Source of the DNA: Lachnospiraceae bacterium
GTDB taxonomy: Bacteria > Bacillota > Clostridia > Lachnospirales > Lachnospiraceae
DNA: 64,000 bases
Assembly: GCA_014804675.1 (NCBI GenBank)
Contig: JAAUZH010000013.1
Location: 1 to 64,000 of the forward strand
Direction: 5' to 3'
The notes beneath the pieces are model-generated. The model saw only the letters and a program-made list of their open reading frames with translations, was not told where the DNA came from and ran no database searches. Position 1 is the stretch's first letter, and every line of letters starts with the position of its first letter. Positions 9,603 to 19,215 of the stretch are shown here, piece by piece. The position numbers and the translations under genes were made by a program.

Positions 9603-9637
9603 AAAGCGCAGGGCTTTTATTTCATACTCTGCGCTTT
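9603..9637. terminator. Inverted repeat downstream of the Ig-like surface protein gene
   Basis: A 9-bp stem (AAAGCGCAG/CTGCGCTTT) with a 17-base loop lies about 70 bp past the stop of the gene at 9709. There is no long T-run on the minus strand, so it is a weak terminator candidate. The rest of 9439-9708 shows nothing I can name. Confidence 0.35.
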
Positions 9638-9708
9638 CAATTTCACAATCAGTTTCCAAATTTCATATAGATTTAGGAGATTTTTTCTCTTTTAGGATAT
9701 ATATTTTT

Positions 9709-11427
9709 TTATTTTATCTTGATTTTCACTTTTGCCTTTTTATTGCTTCCATCTGTAGATATGGCGGTAATCGTCACAGTTTTTCCTTTTCCGGCTTTTT
9801 TGGCTGTTACCTTGCCCTTACTGCTGACGGTGGCATATTTTTTGTTGGAGCTTGTCCATTTCAAGGATTTATTGGCGCTCTTTCCGGTGGTCTTCACAGC
9901 TGATTTTATTGTCATGGACTTCCCGGCCTTTATGGTATTCTTTGGTGCTTTTAATGTTATGGTTTTAACGGCATGCTTCATAATCTTTATCTTTATAACA
10001 GCACTCTTACCGCTTCCATCCTGTGCCGTCGCTGTAATGGTTACTTCTTTTCCAATGCCCGCTTTTTTCAGAGTCAATTCTCCATTCTTATCAACAGTGG
10101 CATATTTTTTGTTGCTTGTCTCCCACTTGACGGATTTATTGGCAGCATCTTCGGGGGTTACCTTCAAGGTCAACTTCACTTTCTTTCCTGCCGCAAGCTT
10201 TTTGGATGGAGCCTGAATGGAAAGCTTTGTGATAGTTTTTTCCTTGGCTGCTTGATTTTCTCCACCGCCGTCCCCGCTGGTGCCGTCATCTGTCATAAAC
10301 CAGACATCAGATGACAGATTTACGTGCAAAGCTGGGCGGACACCATCATTGTTACGGTTGACACGAGAGCCATTCTGAGTAACATATCCATAGTCGGCGA
10401 CATATGCGGCATAGACACTATCAGGGCCGGGGGAGCGCAGCCACCACCAGCAGTTGTCGTTTCCACCCGCAGAGCTGCTATTATATGTATAGGTTCCTCT
10501 TGCATGTGCATAGCTACTAGGTTGAGCCCAACGGCTTGCCGAATAAATACTGTAATCACTACAGAATCCATATGCCGCATTCATCACTTCACTGATAGAA
10601 AGCAGGTAAATATTATCATTTGTATTGCTCCCACCTTCTGTCCCATGGAATGGGTTATCCTCATTCACTACATGTTGTATTTTGATAGCACTCTGCTCAT
10701 TGCTGCTAAAAGCTGTGTTATAAAAGCTGGTATTCAGCCAGTTCCTTATGGTACTGGTTTCCCATGTAATGTCTGCATATTCTTCGTTATAGTCTTTACA
10801 ATCAATTACCTTATCTGCTACTACAAGCAAAGTACTTCCATCATTTTGCAACACCCTCCACTTGATCCGTTCCCATTTAAAATAACGATAACCGTTGCTT
10901 GTTGGCATATCATAAAAATATCCGTCATAGTTTGTATCATTCTTGCTGATCCTGCGGTACTTCGTGCCATTTACCCACACATCCATGCCTGCATCTGCCT
11001 TTATTCCGTATTTTTCAATTGCATTGTCAATGGCGGCTATGGTGGTGCTGTCCGTCACTTCGCCCTGGGGATAGCTTCCAAAATATACATAGCTCCATGT
11101 GGTAATGTCTTTTGTTCCATCCTTTTTATTACAGTGATGGATTGGATTGGCAGGGCTTCCCTCGCCTGCCTGTACTTCCGGAAAACTTTGTCCCGAAACG
11201 GCAGCTTCTATGGCAGCTTTTTCTTCTTCTGAATCGCTTTCTTCGTCAGCCTCCCATTCCTCACTTTCAGACGGCTGATTTTCACTAACTGCAACAGCCA
11301 TCTCTCCTCCTGCTGTCTCATTTTCACTGACTGTTCCGTTTACGGCAAATGCCACGTTTGCCTGGAACAGCAAGAGAAAGGATAGCAGGAAAGCTGCTAT
11401 GGATTTTATGCTTCTTTTCCTGTTCAC
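9709..11427 (-). CDS. Secreted protein with a DUF6273-like domain and two Ig-like (Big_2) domains
   Basis: A 572-residue exported protein. Residues 1-29 form a signal peptide (SIAAFLLSFLLLFQANVAFA). An acidic linker follows to about residue 75. Then comes a domain of about 300 residues rich in Trp, Tyr and Asn ending in WWWLRSPGPDS and GVRPALHVNL, the pattern of DUF6273, which recalls formylglycine-enzyme/C-type-lectin folds. Two tandem Big_2 Ig-like domains (about 405-490 and 491-572) repeat the motif KW.TSNKKYATV. No sorting signal or membrane anchor is seen, so it is probably secreted or held by lysine-rich repeats. It is a single gene, and the function is unknown beyond a likely surface or adhesive role. 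Confidence 0.8.
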   Translation of the reverse strand: MNRKRSIKSIAAFLLSFLLLFQANVAFAVNGTVSENETAGGEMAVAVSENQPSESEEWEADEESDSEEEKAAIEAAVSGQSFPEVQAGEGSPANPIHHCNKKDGTKDITTWSYVYFGSYPQGEVTDSTTIAAIDNAIEKYGIKADAGMDVWVNGTKYRRISKNDTNYDGYFYDMPTSNGYRYFKWERIKWRVLQNDGSTLLVVADKVIDCKDYNEEYADITWETSTIRNWLNTSFYNTAFSSNEQSAIKIQHVVNEDNPFHGTEGGSNTNDNIYLLSISEVMNAAYGFCSDYSIYSASRWAQPSSYAHARGTYTYNSSSAGGNDNCWWWLRSPGPDSVYAAYVADYGYVTQNGSRVNRNNDGVRPALHVNLSSDVWFMTDDGTSGDGGGENQAAKEKTITKLSIQAPSKKLAAGKKVKLTLKVTPEDAANKSVKWETSNKKYATVDKNGELTLKKAGIGKEVTITATAQDGSGKSAVIKIKIMKHAVKTITLKAPKNTIKAGKSMTIKSAVKTTGKSANKSLKWTSSNKKYATVSSKGKVTAKKAGKGKTVTITAISTDGSNKKAKVKIKIK

Positions 11428-11675
11428 ACTATTTTTCCCTTTCTAAATTATACATTTTTTTGAAGATATTCAATAACTTTTTTCTCCTGAACAATTTTCT
11501 TTTGTATAATTATTTTTTAAATGTTTTATCATTACAGGGAGATAAAACACATATGCAAAAAAGCTATGAAAACAGCCAATAATGTGCTTAATATTGTACG
11601 TTATCAAGCCAGAAATTCTAAAAACATTATGATTCTATCAAGATTCCATATCATCTTCCTTCTATAACAATATAC

Positions 11676-11987
11676 TTATGAGATTTTTTCTTTTAATTCC
11701 TTCACATCTGTTTCCAGCATGCGGACTTTTATTGCAAGCATTTCCACTTCATTGCTTGGTCTCATCGCTTCATGCAGATTTCTGGATAAATCGAGATGTC
11801 CTTCTGCTACCCGTTGAATGTTAATGCGAATTTCATTTTCAAGCGCCAGGTCTATTTTGGTCACCTTCTGCTTAACTTCCTGCATGTCGCCTTTCACCCC
11901 CTGAATCTCGTTTTTCATATCCTGCATATCGGTCTTCATATCCTGCATATCGGATAAAATCAAATCGAGTTTTTCACTATCTGACAT
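11676..11987 (-). CDS. Small coiled-coil protein
   Basis: A 103-residue protein made of heptads (SDMQDMKTDMQDMKNEI...VRMLETDVKELKEKI) with no membrane segment. The repeated DMQDMK heptads come from short tandem DNA repeats. The start at 11987 has AGGAGG eight bases upstream; the ATG two codons earlier is too close to it. Such proteins are common in Clostridia and of unknown role. The 248-bp gap to the next gene holds a GTTTTATC/GATAAAAC inverted repeat at about 11522-11546, a possible weak terminator. Confidence 0.65.
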   Translation of the reverse strand: MSDSEKLDLILSDMQDMKTDMQDMKNEIQGVKGDMQEVKQKVTKIDLALENEIRINIQRVAEGHLDLSRNLHEAMRPSNEVEMLAIKVRMLETDVKELKEKIS

Positions 11988-12121
11988 AATCATATCCTCC
12001 TATCTGATTGCTTTCTGTGATAATAGATACTATATCACAAATAAAATATGAATTCCACATTATTTCAAAACTTTTTTTACTTTTTTCCAATAATTTTAAT
12101 TTAAGTGATGAATAAAACTTG

Positions 12122-12152
12122 AAAAAAACAACCGGACTTACAAGTCCGGCTG
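12122..12152 (-). terminator. Rho-independent terminator
   Basis: On the minus strand CCGGACTT, a 2-base loop and AAGTCCGG are followed by TTGTTTTTTT. It lies 16 bp after the stop of the zinc-ribbon/SHOCT-like gene. Confidence 0.85.
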
Positions 12153-12167
12153 CTAAATGCAAATGTA

Positions 12168-13013
12168 TTAGAAGATGCTTACCAATTTCTTCTTTTCTTC
12201 TAAGTATTCCTCTTCACTTAAAATACCGTTATCACGAAGAACCTTTAATTTCTTGATCTTTGTTTCAAATTCATTGATATCCGTTGCGATTCCGGAAAGC
12301 GCTACTGTATCATAAGTAGATGGCGCTGCTGGCGCCGGTCTCGGTACAGGAGCTGGTGTTGGAACAGGAGCTGGTGTTGGAACAGGGGCTGGTGTTGGAA
12401 TAGGGGCAGGAGCAGGAGCCACTGTTGGCATCGGGGTAACCGGTTTCGGTATAGATGTAACCATGGATGCAGCTGCCGGTGTGGGTACTGGTGTAGGTGT
12501 TGCAGCTACCGGTGCGGATACTTTAATGTCTGCCGACGTCTGAGTAGGTGTCACTTCCACAGAACCTGTAGAAATACCATTGGACTGACGGATTCTCTCT
12601 GTTAAAGATGCCGCTTTTTTCTTAGCGTCAAAAATTGCATTGACAAGCTGCTCCACATCATCAAATCCCGGAAGAAAACAATATCTGGAATATCTGGCAT
12701 TTTCTCCTGTATTATTTTCAATGCCGATCATCAATGTCTTCTTGCCCTGATAGGAAACCTGCGTACACTCTTTTACATTCATCAGGTAATGGGACATATT
12801 GTCCAGACGGGAATTTAACCCTTTTGGATTGTCACAAATCGCCACTCTTCCGCTGATGCGCATATTGGAAATTGCAATTCTATAATCTTCAGATTTTTTT
12901 AGGAACATACCTTCTTTATATGACCACTCTTTTTGATATAAGATTTTTTCCAGTCTGATACATTTATTACAAACTTCTCCGGCAGAATCCCCTGAACAAA
13001 TTAAACATTTCAT
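12168..13013 (-). CDS. Zinc-ribbon protein with Pro/Thr/Ala repeat linker and SHOCT-like C-terminus
   Basis: A 281-residue cytosolic protein in three parts. Residues 1-20 hold CLICSGDSAGEVCNKC, a four-cysteine zinc ribbon. Residues about 30-145 form a globular domain resembling a PH-like or bacterial tubby-like strand pattern, which I cannot name. Residues about 150-235 are a low-complexity linker of PTPAPVP units encoded by tandem 18-bp repeats. The last 40 residues (EFETKIKKLKVLRDNGILSEEEY) are a SHOCT-type short helical domain, often found at protein termini and thought to mediate oligomerisation. The gene stands alone with its own terminator. Confidence 0.7.
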   Translation of the reverse strand: MKCLICSGDSAGEVCNKCIRLEKILYQKEWSYKEGMFLKKSEDYRIAISNMRISGRVAICDNPKGLNSRLDNMSHYLMNVKECTQVSYQGKKTLMIGIENNTGENARYSRYCFLPGFDDVEQLVNAIFDAKKKAASLTERIRQSNGISTGSVEVTPTQTSADIKVSAPVAATPTPVPTPAAASMVTSIPKPVTPMPTVAPAPAPIPTPAPVPTPAPVPTPAPVPRPAPAAPSTYDTVALSGIATDINEFETKIKKLKVLRDNGILSEEEYLEEKKKLVSIF

Positions 13014-13301
13014 AATTCAATTCACTCCTAACACATATTTCATTCTATCAATACTTTAATTAACATAAGCATAATTTTCTAAATCTATAGTATCATATTT
13101 TTAACCTTTCGTCATGATTTTTTTCTGATAAATATATACAATTTTTTTATATATTTTTGTGCAACTTTTCTATTTTTCTACATCCTCTTTTTCTTATTCT
13201 CTGCTTCCGATTCTCCGTTTTTTCCCTTATGCTTTTCTGTGAAACGCATCCTTTTTCTGCAGGATGACAGTTCAACTTATACCAGTTTCCATAGGCTAAA
13301 T

Positions 13302-14327
13302 TCATTTCTCATCCATAGGCTCTGCCTTAGCACACTGCTGCTTTGCCTGTTCAAAATTCCTTACACTTTCTTCCCATGCCTTTTGGTAAGGAAATGTACT
13401 GTCCGACCGTTTATCCTCTAATTCATACCGTTCTGATAAAAAGGCGCCCACATACTGAGTGATTTTTTCTGCCTGAAGCACATTGACATGAGCTTCTCCA
13501 TCCAAAATTGTATTCAAATTCAGAAAAGGCACATTCTGCTCCTTAGAAAATATTTCTAAAGAATTATACAACATCTGCCTTTCCGGATTTCCATTTGGTG
13601 TCTTTAAAAAAATCAGTTCCACCTCTTCCTGCCTGCAAAGCTCTATGATGTTAAGAAGCCATTCCTTTGCTCTTTCCGGTATGGGAACACACTTCTGACT
13701 GTTCCTGACTTCTTCCTTTGCCCCTTCTTCATACTCTCCATAGACCACAAAAGGAGAATAGCCTTTATTTACATTGACAGGGCTTTGGAAGGTATATGTG
13801 TATTTCCCCTCATAAAAGCCACTCCAGGTAGAATGATATTTGGCAAGCTCAAAAAAGTAAGAATATTGAAGCTCTCCCGGAACCCCGTCTAAAATGGCAC
13901 GAACCTTATTCATAGACCAGGGCAGGTCATCTAAATTGATATGATTGACCCCTTCCTCTTCATAATCCTCTCCATAAATGGTAAATACTTCAAGAACGAT
14001 TGCTTTTGGCTGCTGATGCTTCAGCGCTTCTTTTATATAATAATAGCTGATCCATAAAGGCTGTTCATTTGCAGCAAAATCATAAGATGTGATTCCATAG
14101 TCCCTATATAAGACAGCAGGCGCCACATGGGCATATAACTGACTGGAGCCTATAAATACAAAATCCAGGCTGTTCTCCGGCTCACGATAAAAGCCCTTTA
14201 CCTTATTGGTAACATCATATTCCCCTTCACACCTTTTATCCTTCATAATTTCAGTCGCCATAGAAAACAGCAGACAGAATATCAGACAAAAGCTGATAAT
14301 ACGGACGCATATAGTTATTTTTTTCAT
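13302..14327 (-). CDS. SGNH-hydrolase-like, membrane-anchored exported protein
   Basis: A 341-residue protein with an N-terminal signal anchor (about residues 5-25) and an extracellular domain. FVFIGSSQLYAHVAP near residue 56 resembles the SGNH block I (Ser in GSS), and DGEAHVN near residue 280 fits the block V D-x-x-H pair. Proteins of this type work with MBOAT O-acyltransferases (DltB/AlgI-like) to acylate or acetylate cell-surface polymers. The MBOAT gene is 5 kb away on the same strand (19216-20742). AAGG precedes the ATG. The 288 bp downstream of the zinc-ribbon gene start show no feature beyond short AT-rich tracts. Confidence 0.65.
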   Translation of the reverse strand: MKKITICVRIISFCLIFCLLFSMATEIMKDKRCEGEYDVTNKVKGFYREPENSLDFVFIGSSQLYAHVAPAVLYRDYGITSYDFAANEQPLWISYYYIKEALKHQQPKAIVLEVFTIYGEDYEEEGVNHINLDDLPWSMNKVRAILDGVPGELQYSYFFELAKYHSTWSGFYEGKYTYTFQSPVNVNKGYSPFVVYGEYEEGAKEEVRNSQKCVPIPERAKEWLLNIIELCRQEEVELIFLKTPNGNPERQMLYNSLEIFSKEQNVPFLNLNTILDGEAHVNVLQAEKITQYVGAFLSERYELEDKRSDSTFPYQKAWEESVRNFEQAKQQCAKAEPMDEK

Positions 14328-14465
14328 ATTACCTTATCCCATTATCTCCAATTTGAAAAATCCTAAAGATTGTGGGCTGCACAGTCTAAAGGATTTTCCG
14401 ATTTTATCCTCGTTGTTTAGTTTACCATAATTTTCTTTTGTTTGCCAGTAAAAATATAGGGCCGG

Positions 14466-15125
14466 TCATTCTTCAGCCTGTTTTTTGGAAATCGGAATTT
14501 GGATAAACGGCCAACTCCTATATCCAATAGCCAGAGCTGCCATCCCAACAGCTGCCGCCATAATAAAATGCTTCTCCTCAAAACTTCCGTTCATCATAGA
14601 AAATAAATAAAAATTACCCAAATACTTCCTGCCTCCTCCATAGCAGATGATATAATACAGAACCGGTATCATATATGCCACCGCCATATTGTCAAACAGA
14701 CTGAAGAACAACATCCCCACTCCTCCTAAAAACAGGCAGTTCGCCAGACCTCCATAAAATTCTTGATAGAAAGAAAATTGACAGCCGCCCTGGGATAGAA
14801 CTGTCAAATAACCGAGAAGAATCAGCAATATCAGGCAAAGCGAGGTTAAAAAACGCATCAAAAGCAAACTTCCCATAAATTCCTTTTTGCTTGCAATCAA
14901 ATCCCTGATGGTTTCATTTACATCCGGCATAAAAACCGGTACAAAGAACAATATTCCAAAAAGGCTTAAGAACAGCTCTATCACCTTTGAAGTCTGATAC
15001 TGGTCCAGATTCTTCATTCCAATCATAAACGGGGAAAGAAGGAGGCAGAGCAATCCGGCTGCCATATAGGGCAGCATATTATGCTTTAGATTTACTTTTT
15101 GTACCTGATAAAAATGCTCCAGCAT
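14466..15125 (-). CDS. ABC transporter permease, second subunit
   Basis: An integral membrane protein of about 219 residues with roughly six hydrophobic segments, lacking recognisable motifs. Its place directly after an ATPase gene and a larger permease gene indicates an ABC-2-type exporter subunit, comparable to LanE/LanG-like immunity or multidrug exporters. The start at 15125 (MLEHFYQ) has GGGAGG eight bases upstream and overlaps the preceding permease gene by 47 bases; a longer reading from 15176 lacks a good site. Confidence 0.7.
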   Translation of the reverse strand: MLEHFYQVQKVNLKHNMLPYMAAGLLCLLLSPFMIGMKNLDQYQTSKVIELFLSLFGILFFVPVFMPDVNETIRDLIASKKEFMGSLLLMRFLTSLCLILLILLGYLTVLSQGGCQFSFYQEFYGGLANCLFLGGVGMLFFSLFDNMAVAYMIPVLYYIICYGGGRKYLGNFYLFSMMNGSFEEKHFIMAAAVGMAALAIGYRSWPFIQIPISKKQAEE

Positions 15126-16281
15126 AAAACAGTCCTCCCTTTCTCTTCTTTTCATATACAAAAACAGTTCCCGCAAATAACAGGATGCTTATCAAAAAAT
15201 ATATCAGCCGGTTTGTTATCAATGCAGGTTTCATTTTCTCATAAATGCTATAATACCCTACAGAGTTAAATCTTGGAACTAAAGACATTCCAACATAACC
15301 GGTAAGCTTTGATGCCGAAAGCAGATTAAAAAACCAATATATCCCCTGAAGCAAAATGACCAATGGTCCTTCTGTCAATTCCGTAAAGAAAAAACCAATA
15401 GACAGGACAACCATTACAGTGGGCATAAGCCAGCAGAATAAATAAGCATACATATACCATAGGTTTCCTTTTATTAAAAGCGCATCCGCAAGATACATGG
15501 CCTGGATATTCTGCATGGTAGCCAATATCAATAAGGGAAGAAGAATCATAATCAGATTCGCCAGATATCTGGAAGCCTGGACAGTAAAGGAAGATGCCTG
15601 CTTTACAAAAATGACCTGTGATACCTTTGCGCGCTTATCCCTGACAACTCTTGTAACCGCTAGAAATACCGGCAAAATTCCCATAAGGATACCCATGTAA
15701 TCACAAAACAGCCGTCCATAAGCTCCTGTTACTTTATCTTCCTTCAATACCCTTTCAAATTCTTTTTTTTCTTCTTCATAGCTATCCGGAAAATCTGTAT
15801 TTCCCAAAAGACTATCCGTCTCATAAAAGCTTCCACCTCCTAACAGGGCATCCAGCTTTTCCATTTCCTCCATGAAAACCTCATTGGAAATGCTACGAAG
15901 AATCTGAATTTGGGAACTTTTTTCTTCCGGATCGGTTGCAATCAAAATAAATTCTTCCGCTGAATATCCGGTCAGCTTTTCTATAATCTGCCCTACCTTC
16001 TTCTGCTCCTCTGCACTTAAGGTCACTTCCTTTATGAATCCAAAAGGATATGTGGTATAATGATTTGCCGGAAATTCTAATGAAAGCCGGTCAATAGCGC
16101 TCCTCATTGCCTGCTCTTCCTTTGTTACAGTTTCTTCCTGTTCCCCCTTTACCGGCTGGGAAATAGGTTCAAAGCTGCCAAGCTGAGTCATATAAAATAA
16201 TAGCGTACAGATTAGAAACATATAATAGGTGATGCTCCTTAGCACTTCCCTGCATTCTTTCAAAAACAGTGTAAAAAACAT
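15079..16281 (-). CDS. ABC-2-type transporter permease
   Basis: A 400-residue membrane protein. One N-terminal hydrophobic segment is followed by an extracytoplasmic acidic region of about 150 residues (roughly 40-200), then five or six more segments. This is the layout of ABC-2 exporters of antimicrobial peptides. Its start codon overlaps the stop of the ATPase gene by one base, so the two are translationally coupled. Confidence 0.8.
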   Translation of the reverse strand: MFFTLFLKECREVLRSITYYMFLICTLLFYMTQLGSFEPISQPVKGEQEETVTKEEQAMRSAIDRLSLEFPANHYTTYPFGFIKEVTLSAEEQKKVGQIIEKLTGYSAEEFILIATDPEEKSSQIQILRSISNEVFMEEMEKLDALLGGGSFYETDSLLGNTDFPDSYEEEKKEFERVLKEDKVTGAYGRLFCDYMGILMGILPVFLAVTRVVRDKRAKVSQVIFVKQASSFTVQASRYLANLIMILLPLLILATMQNIQAMYLADALLIKGNLWYMYAYLFCWLMPTVMVVLSIGFFFTELTEGPLVILLQGIYWFFNLLSASKLTGYVGMSLVPRFNSVGYYSIYEKMKPALITNRLIYFLISILLFAGTVFVYEKKRKGGLFYAGAFLSGTKSKSKA

Positions 16282-17168
16282 TACTTTTCACCTCCCTGCT
16301 TCTTCATCAGATACAGATAAGCATCTTCCATATTGGGTTCGCTTAAGGAAGCGCCGCCTATAAGGGAAGCATCCTCCGGATTCCCTATGAACCGTACCGC
16401 AGCCTTTGTTCCTGAAGTCAGCATTCCGGTCACCACATGTTGCTTCTTCAGCTCTTCCAATTCCATCCTTGATATTTCCGCCGTATAAATCTTTCCTTCC
16501 GCCTCTTTTAAGAGCTCACTGACCGTCCCCTGATAAATCAGGCTTCCTTCATCCAAAACTGCTATTCTTTCACAGGTTGCCTCAATATCTCCTACAATAT
16601 GAGTGGATAAAATCACGATACGTTCCTGGGCAATCTCACATAAAAGATTCCGGAATCGCACTCTTTCTTCCGGATCAAGGCCCGCAGTAGGCTCATCTAC
16701 AATCAGTACCTTTGGTTCATGTAAGATTGCCTGTGCAATTCCAAGCCTTCTGCGCATCCCTCCTGACATGGCTTTTACTTTTGTGGAATGATTGTTTTTA
16801 AGATTTACCTGCTCAAGCAGTTTCGGAATTCTTTTCTTCCTTTCTTCCCTTGTAAGTCCCGACAATACTCCCAGATAATCCATTGCCTCATAGGCATTCA
16901 TATTTCCATACATGGAAAAGTCCTGTGGCAGATATCCTGTCATTTCCCTGATTTTTTTCCTTTGGGAAATCGGCACCTGACATACCGTCACATTTCCCTC
17001 ATCCGCTTTTAAAAGTGTAGCAAGAATCTTCATAAGCGTAGTCTTCCCTGCACCGTTTCTGCCAAGCAGTCCAAACATTCCCTGCGGAATTCTCAAGCTT
17101 ACATCCTTTAAAGCCTCCTTCTTTCCATAGCGTTTACTTACATGCTCTAATACGATTTCCGTATTCAT
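16281..17168 (-). CDS. ABC transporter ATP-binding protein
   Basis: A 295-residue ATPase. Walker A is GLLGRNGAGKTTLMK near residue 33, the Q-loop region YLPQDFSMYG follows, the signature is the variant MSGGMRRRLGIAQA, and Walker B is VLIVDEPTAGLDP with the switch His in ILSTHIVGD. It would energise the two permeases downstream. The context with a response regulator and sensor kinase immediately upstream suggests a peptide- or stress-responsive exporter. Confidence 0.93.
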   Translation of the reverse strand: MNTEIVLEHVSKRYGKKEALKDVSLRIPQGMFGLLGRNGAGKTTLMKILATLLKADEGNVTVCQVPISQRKKIREMTGYLPQDFSMYGNMNAYEAMDYLGVLSGLTREERKKRIPKLLEQVNLKNNHSTKVKAMSGGMRRRLGIAQAILHEPKVLIVDEPTAGLDPEERVRFRNLLCEIAQERIVILSTHIVGDIEATCERIAVLDEGSLIYQGTVSELLKEAEGKIYTAEISRMELEELKKQHVVTGMLTSGTKAAVRFIGNPEDASLIGGASLSEPNMEDAYLYLMKKQGGEK

Positions 17169-17247
17169 AGTTATCTTTCCCTCTTTCTTTTGGTTTCCTA
17201 TAAAATACAGAAAAAATCTCTATACTCTATCTACTTTTTCTTATCAT

Positions 17248-18462
17248 TCATCCACAGTAAAATTCCGCACAGGCAATAGCGCCGCCCTTTAAGCTATTGG
17301 AAAGGCTTAAGCTTCCCCCATGCTTTTCGCAAAGGTTCTTACAAATGGACAGCCCCAGTCCAAAATGTTCTCCATCCGCTGAGTCTCCGGTATAATAAGG
17401 CTTCCATGCCATGCTTATCTCTTTCTCCTCAAATCCTTTTCCATCATCTTTTACATAAATCCGAAGAAAGGTTTCGTCTTGTTCCACTTTTATCAAAACC
17501 TTTTTCTGACAGAAACGCAGGGCATTTCCCAAAAGATTTTCTACCGTTTCCAAAAGAAACCTCTCATCCACATATATCTCATCCTCTTCAATATTCCGGC
17601 CCTTAGTATTAGCAACTGCTAACTCTATGCTCTTTTCACTGGTTTTCCTCAATCCCCTTATGCTTTCCTCTATCTGCTTTCTAATATCACATAATTTCAA
17701 TTGTTTCTTTTCTACCTTCATTTCTTCAAAGCCATGGATTTCCTTCATAGTTCCAGAAAAGGCTTCCATCCGAAGCACCTGCTTATAAAGAAGCTCCAGA
17801 TTTTCATACAATTTTTCCTCTGGCATATTTCCTTTTGGATAAAATTGCATAATCATCTCAATGTATCCCTTCATAACCGTAAGCGGTGTCCGCAGGTCAT
17901 GGGCAAATGCAGCATTTAACTGTCTCTGCGATTCTATAATATCCTGATTTTTCTGTCTGCTGAATATCAACTGCTTTCTAAGCTCATCAAATGTCTTACA
18001 GATTTCTCCCATTTCATCTCCACTATTGTATTGGCAGCAAAAGCTTAAATCTTCTTTGGCAACAGCTTCTGCCTCCTGATGCAGTATCCGAAGGGGCTCC
18101 TCCAGCTTCTTCTTAAAATACAGCCTGGAAACAACTAATATGGCAGCAACGGAATAAAATAAAATGCAGGCATATTGTATCATGTCCAAAATCTGGATTG
18201 CTCGATAGATATTTGAATCCATAACCTCTCCTTGCCGAATGATTATTTGAAATGCACCATTTCCGTATCTAATAATCACTCCTTGCTGCTCCCCCTGGAA
18301 TGCAAGCAGATTCAGCCAGCCCTCACAAAAGAGTATGGTAATCATAGAGCAGACGATTACCGCCATAATGGCAAGAAAGATGTACCAGCTTAAGGAGATT
18401 TTCAAGCTGCAATTCTTTATACCTTCTTTCCATTTCATAAAAAGCTCATCTAAGTAATCCAT
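17248..18462 (-). CDS. Sensor histidine kinase
   Basis: A 404-residue membrane kinase. Two membrane segments (about residues 25-45 and 95-113) flank an extracellular loop of only about 50 residues, followed by a HAMP-like region. The phospho-acceptor is His188 in FAHDLRTPLTV, and the ATP lid has NLLGNALRF, DDGKGFEE and FGLGLSICKNLCEKHGG. The small sensory loop fits kinases that detect cell-envelope stress or an ABC transporter partner. The start overlaps the response regulator gene by 13 bases. Confidence 0.93.
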   Translation of the reverse strand: MDYLDELFMKWKEGIKNCSLKISLSWYIFLAIMAVIVCSMITILFCEGWLNLLAFQGEQQGVIIRYGNGAFQIIIRQGEVMDSNIYRAIQILDMIQYACILFYSVAAILVVSRLYFKKKLEEPLRILHQEAEAVAKEDLSFCCQYNSGDEMGEICKTFDELRKQLIFSRQKNQDIIESQRQLNAAFAHDLRTPLTVMKGYIEMIMQFYPKGNMPEEKLYENLELLYKQVLRMEAFSGTMKEIHGFEEMKVEKKQLKLCDIRKQIEESIRGLRKTSEKSIELAVANTKGRNIEEDEIYVDERFLLETVENLLGNALRFCQKKVLIKVEQDETFLRIYVKDDGKGFEEKEISMAWKPYYTGDSADGEHFGLGLSICKNLCEKHGGSLSLSNSLKGGAIACAEFYCG

Positions 18463-19124
18463 CGATATCCTACTCCCCAGACCGTTTCAATCAGTTCTTT
18501 ATGGCTATGCTCTGAAATTTTTTTCCGGATACGCCGTATGTGCTCCGTAATGATAGCGCTGTCTCCCTCCTTATCAAATCCCCACAATTTCTCATAAATG
18601 GCTTCCTTTCCAAAAACAATGCCCGCATTAGTGCTCAATATTTCCACAATGTCAAATTCTGTTTTGGTAAGAGGGATTTCTTCCTCTAAATAGCATAGCT
18701 TCCTTCCGGAATATTGTATGGAAAAATCACCGAAAAACCGGAAGCCTTCTTTTTCATTCCTTCTCTGCTCTCTCCTTAAATGCGCCCGTATTCTAGCATC
18801 CAATTCCGCCATGGAAAAAGGCTTCATAATGTAATCATCTCCGCCAAGCATCAGTCCGCCGATTCGGTCCCTTTCCTCAATTTTTGCGGTCAAAAACAAA
18901 ATTGGTCCAGAAAAAAAAGGCCTGATTTTCTTACAGACCTCTAATCCATCCATTTTGGGCATGTTGATATCAAGCAATATTAAATCCGGACTGGTTTCTG
19001 CTTTTTTCACTGCCTCTATACCATTTTCCGCCTCTATGATAACATATCCCTGCATTTCAAAATATTCCCGCAAAAGCTTGCGGATATCCTTTTCATCATC
19101 TACAATCAATAGTTTCTGCCGCAT
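18450..19124 (-). CDS. OmpR-family response regulator
   Basis: A 224-residue regulator. The receiver domain has acidic residues Asp9-Asp10, phospho-acceptor Asp52 in LLLDINMPKMDG, and Lys in DYIMKPF. The C-terminal winged helix carries LTKTEFDIVEIL and HIRRIRKKI. It is the first gene of the two-component/ABC cluster and probably activates the exporter genes downstream. Confidence 0.95.
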   Translation of the reverse strand: MRQKLLIVDDEKDIRKLLREYFEMQGYVIIEAENGIEAVKKAETSPDLILLDINMPKMDGLEVCKKIRPFFSGPILFLTAKIEERDRIGGLMLGGDDYIMKPFSMAELDARIRAHLRREQRRNEKEGFRFFGDFSIQYSGRKLCYLEEEIPLTKTEFDIVEILSTNAGIVFGKEAIYEKLWGFDKEGDSAIITEHIRRIRKKISEHSHKELIETVWGVGYRWIT

Positions 19125-19215
19125 AGCATCCTCCTATGGAAACATATAATTTATCTATGGCTATGCTTATATTATCCTATCTTTCTCTATAAATTCCCTA
19201 CAAGCAAAACAAATG

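Noticed and set aside
10324..11232. Plus-strand open frame of 302 codons opposite the Ig-like surface protein
   Set aside because: It is fully antisense to a protein with clear domains, has no ribosome binding site, and its sequence shows no family features.
11977..12162. Open frame of 61 codons between the coiled-coil and zinc-ribbon genes
   Set aside because: It begins inside the terminator of the upstream gene and lacks a ribosome binding site.
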